Source: Flavobacteriales bacterium UBA5422 (lineage in GTDB: Bacteria > Bacteroidota > Bacteroidia > Flavobacteriales_D > Crocinitomicaceae). From it: 7,777 nucleotides of DNA. Position numbers and translations under genes: made by a program. The notes below the pieces were generated by a model, which was not told the origin of the DNA, searched no databases, and saw only the letters and a program-made list of their open reading frames with translations. Shown piece after piece: positions 5,601-7,777 of the stretch. The stretch's first letter is position 1. Each line of letters starts with the position of its first letter. The stretch covers positions 3,854-11,630 of the forward strand of contig DHNG01000040.1 in assembly GCA_002409405.1 (NCBI GenBank), in the 5' to 3' direction.

Positions 5601-6539
5601 ATGAAAAAACAAATTTTATGCTTGTTTATCGGAGGAGCCCTTTTGGCTGCTTCTTGTTCCAGAACTCCTGAAAGTAAAGAGACGGAATACACTACAAATG
5701 TGAAAGGATTCCTGAATGCAAAAAATAATGAAGAAGGGGAACCTGTATTCAACATGATCAGCTTATCATTAGTGACTGACGACTGGGATGGAAAAGAAGA
5801 TTTCAGCCCGAACAGTGGAGATGACAAATTAGTGAAAGTAGAGTTCTCTATCCAATCAACAGATGGTAGTGTAGATATCGGAATGATGGAAACCAATCTT
5901 GGACTGTTTGATTCTTCTACTAAAAAAACATATCCTGCAAGTGTTTCTATTGCTACAGGTCCAACATTACAGGCTCTTATGTCTACTTTCGAAACAGGTT
6001 ACGCAGTATTCAGCGTTCCGGTAGATGCGAAATTGGATAACCTGTACCTGGGTGCAAGTACTAAAGACGGAGCAATCGATTTGAGCAAAGAAAATATCGA
6101 ATCATTGTTGCCATTGAAGAAAATGGAAGCTCCTGCCGAAAAAACAGTTGCGTTGAGCGCTTCTCATGCAATTGAGGATATCCTCTTCGGAATGACGAAA
6201 ACATATACATTCAAAAGCGTGACTTTCAATGCAAATGATGACAAAGTTAAAAATTTCCACTCTGCAAACCCTGGAATGGAAGGATACAGCTTCGTGAAAT
6301 TAGAATTGGATATCGATAACTCTTCCAAGACTGAAAAAGCATGGGTAAACTTACCTTACCTGATTTCAGAATATGGTTATTCAATTCCTGATTACGATTC
6401 TTCATTCGGAGAAAAGCCATCTGAAGTTGCACCTGGAAAAACAAGTCTTACATTGTACTACAGAGTTCGTACAGGAGAGAAAGTAACCGCATTCGTTGGT
6501 GAAGACAGAAAAGCAGACGACTATTCTGTAAAATTATAA
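5601..6539 (+). CDS. Lipoprotein with two tandem DUF4352-like domains, function unknown
   Basis: The protein has 312 residues. The N-terminus is a lipoprotein signal: MKKQ, a hydrophobic core, then a lipobox LAASC with C19 as the lipidated residue. After a short linker there are two beta-rich segments, about 45-160 and 190-312. Each contains a strand of the type LVKVEFSIQST (77-87) or FVKLELDIDNS (231-241) about 70 and 27 residues in, followed by a turn rich in D/S/G and a YP or SIP strand. This is the pattern of DUF4352-like immunoglobulin-fold domains, usually found in cell-surface lipoproteins. No catalytic motif is visible. The cell location is the envelope, and whether it is exposed or faces the periplasm is not shown. 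I do not recognise a specific family. It has its own -7 box and a strong terminator, so it is very probably a single-gene transcript. The start at ATG 5601 is fixed by the signal peptide. Confidence 0.85.
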   Translation: MKKQILCLFIGGALLAASCSRTPESKETEYTTNVKGFLNAKNNEEGEPVFNMISLSLVTDDWDGKEDFSPNSGDDKLVKVEFSIQSTDGSVDIGMMETNLGLFDSSTKKTYPASVSIATGPTLQALMSTFETGYAVFSVPVDAKLDNLYLGASTKDGAIDLSKENIESLLPLKKMEAPAEKTVALSASHAIEDILFGMTKTYTFKSVTFNANDDKVKNFHSANPGMEGYSFVKLELDIDNSSKTEKAWVNLPYLISEYGYSIPDYDSSFGEKPSEVAPGKTSLTLYYRVRTGEKVTAFVGEDRKADDYSVKL

Positions 6540-6600
6540 GGATAGTAAAAGAAATAATCATCCATATCTGGGATGTTTTAATTTCAAAAAATAATACTGA

Positions 6601-6636
6601 AAAGAGATCGTACGTGAAAACGGCGGTCTCTTTTTT
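6601..6636 (+). terminator. Rho-independent terminator of the lipoprotein gene
   Basis: The arms AAAGAGATCG (6601-6610) and CGGTCTCTTT (6624-6633) pair over 10 bp, with one T-G wobble pair, around a 13-base loop (6611-6623). A run of six T (6631-6636) forms the end of the stem and the tail. It starts 62 bases after the lipoprotein stop codon. This is the clearest terminator in the window. Confidence 0.88.
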
Positions 6637-6792
6637 ATTACGACCATTTCCTGCTGAAAAGGAATTCTGGTGTGAATAGAAAAACCAATAAAAAACTTCT
6701 AAAGGAAATAAGCGATAACTAACCAGGTACATCAATTTTTGAAGTGAATGTGATTGGTTTGTGCTTTCCGTTAAAAATTCCTCTAAATTTTC

Positions 6793-6800
6793 TATCTTTG
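6793..6800 (+). promoter_or_regulatory. Probable -7 promoter box of purB
   Basis: TATCTTTG followed by CA is the textbook Bacteroidota -7 sequence. Transcription would start near 6805-6810, giving a leader of about 45-50 bases that includes a possible small stem (TGCAA 6814-6818 with TTGCA 6828-6832). A TTTG at 6758-6761 is too far away (31 bases) to be a standard -33 element. Confidence 0.65.
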
Positions 6801-6853
6801 CACCTTACTTTTTTGCAAACTTGGGTGTTGCAGATTTAAACGGAAACTAAAAA

Positions 6854-7777
6854 ATGGAATTGAGCAGTTTAACAGCTATTTCGCCGATTGACGGGCGCTA
6901 TCAACGTAAAACAAATGAACTTCAACCGTACTTCTCCGAATTTGGATTGATCAAATACAGAGTCATTGTTGAAGTAGAATACCTCATTGCTTTGGTAGAA
7001 GCAGGAATCGAGCCGTTGCAACAATTTCCAACAGACAAATTTGCCGATCTGAGAGCAATCTGTACGAATTTTTCGGAAGAAGATGCGCTGTGGATTAAAA
7101 ACACGGAGAAAACAACCAACCACGATGTAAAAGCAGTAGAGTACTTCTTGAAAGAAAAAATGCAGCAACTCGGATTGGAAGCACACCTCGAATTTGTGCA
7201 TTTTGGTCTGACATCACAAGACATTAATAATACAGCCGTTCCTTTGTCTTTGAAGGACGCAGTGCATGAACAATACCTGCCCTTGTTACAACACGTATTG
7301 AACAAGCTCAACGCATTGAAAAAAGAATGGAAAGACATTCCGATGCTGGCAAGAACACATGGACAACCGGCTTCTCCAACACGTTTAGGAAAAGAGATTC
7401 AAGTATTTGAAGAGCGTATCGAACGTCAGTTGGATTTGTTAAAGCAGATTCCTTATTCTGCAAAATTCGGTGGTGCCACTGGAAACTTCAATGCACATCA
7501 TGTCGCTTTCCCTCAACATGACTGGGTTGCGTTCGGAAACGATTTCGTGAACAATAAACTGGGACTGAACCGTTCACAGACAACCACACAAATTGAGCAC
7601 TACGATAACATTGCGGCATTATTTGATGCGTTAAAGCGCATCAACACTATTATCCTGGATCTGAACAGAGACATGTGGACCTATATTTCTCAAGATTATT
7701 TCAAACAAAAACTCAAGGAAGGAGAAATTGGTTCTTCGGCAATGCCACACAAAGTGAATCCGATTGATTTTGAAAAT
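6854..7777 (+). CDS. purB: Adenylosuccinate lyase, 3' end cut by window edge
   Basis: PurB catalyses two fumarate-releasing steps: SAICAR to AICAR in the main purine pathway and adenylosuccinate to AMP. It belongs to the fumarase/aspartase superfamily and is a cytoplasmic homotetramer. The visible 308 codons from ATG 6854 open with MELSSLTAISPIDGRY, the usual PurB N-terminus. The conserved regions follow in order: EKTTNHDVKAVEYFL (84-98), HFGLTSQDINNT (116-127), ARTHGQPASPT with H169 as the likely catalytic acid, KFGGATGNFNAH (about 205-216), and the signature loop GSSAMPHKVNP (293-303), where S295 matches the catalytic serine position of E. coli PurB. The form resembles the E. coli-type enzyme of about 450 residues, so roughly 140 residues are missing beyond the window. 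It has its own -7 box and is separated from the lipoprotein gene by a terminator. Confidence 0.97.
   Translation, partial: MELSSLTAISPIDGRYQRKTNELQPYFSEFGLIKYRVIVEVEYLIALVEAGIEPLQQFPTDKFADLRAICTNFSEEDALWIKNTEKTTNHDVKAVEYFLKEKMQQLGLEAHLEFVHFGLTSQDINNTAVPLSLKDAVHEQYLPLLQHVLNKLNALKKEWKDIPMLARTHGQPASPTRLGKEIQVFEERIERQLDLLKQIPYSAKFGGATGNFNAHHVAFPQHDWVAFGNDFVNNKLGLNRSQTTTQIEHYDNIAALFDALKRINTIILDLNRDMWTYISQDYFKQKLKEGEIGSSAMPHKVNPIDFEN

Larger units (their letters stand above)
6540..6853. other. Intergenic region between lipoprotein gene and purB
   Basis: These 314 bases hold a minor 5-bp stem-loop (CATCC 6559-6563 with GGATG 6571-6575), the intrinsic terminator at 6601-6636, a featureless AT-rich stretch (about 6640-6785), the purB -7 box at 6793-6800 and the purB leader. 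I see no open frame that looks like a gene and no RNA gene in either strand. Confidence 0.7.

Noticed and set aside
1..7777. Search for CRISPR arrays, insertion sequences, tRNA or rRNA genes, toxin-antitoxin pairs and defence genes
   Set aside because: No regularly spaced repeats, transposase motifs, cloverleaf sequences or defence-type domains were seen; the genes are ordinary housekeeping or envelope genes.

Overview
The window looks like a chromosomal housekeeping stretch from a member of the Bacteroidota, probably Flavobacteriales; a Fluviicola/Crocinitomicaceae-like source is a guess from overall gene feel and not something the sequence proves. The reasons are: AT-rich DNA with very AT-rich intergenic gaps; Bacteroidota-type -7 boxes (TAnnTTTG) upstream of almost every gene in place of E. 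coli-like promoters; few recognisable Shine-Dalgarno sequences; a long-form IspG with the extra middle domain; and a Bacteroidota-style lipoprotein signal peptide. No mobile element, CRISPR array, tRNA or rRNA was seen.

Layout. Two genes on the minus strand at the left end form a probable operon: dut (dUTPase, 1073 to 639) followed 11 bases later by a sugar-phosphate nucleotidyltransferase (627 to beyond base 1). A divergent intergenic region (about 1074-1342) separates them from six plus-strand genes: an ArsR-type winged-helix regulator (1343-1759), a zinc-ribbon-plus-SAM-methyltransferase protein (1888-2766), ispG of the MEP isoprenoid pathway (2871-4787), a TspO/MBR membrane protein (4869-5345), a lipoprotein with two DUF4352-like domains (5601-6539) and the 5' two-thirds of purB (6854 to beyond 7777). 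Most plus-strand genes have their own TAnnTTTG box and gaps of 80-310 bases, so the region reads as a string of mainly single-gene units. Only dut and the nucleotidyltransferase look co-transcribed.

Functions are varied: nucleotide pool hygiene and purine synthesis (dut, purB), isoprenoid precursor synthesis (ispG), envelope or surface polysaccharide (nucleotidyltransferase, possibly the methyltransferase, lipoprotein), tetrapyrrole or stress-linked membrane function (tspO) and one regulator. I found no convincing new multi-gene system. The items most worth a second look are a perfect 12-bp inverted repeat with a 4-base loop inside ispG (3286-3313), the degenerate SAM-binding loop of the methyltransferase, a near-palindrome in front of the ArsR-type regulator, the uniform -7 box pattern, and a dut start codon that is better placed at GTG 1073 than at TTG 1094.
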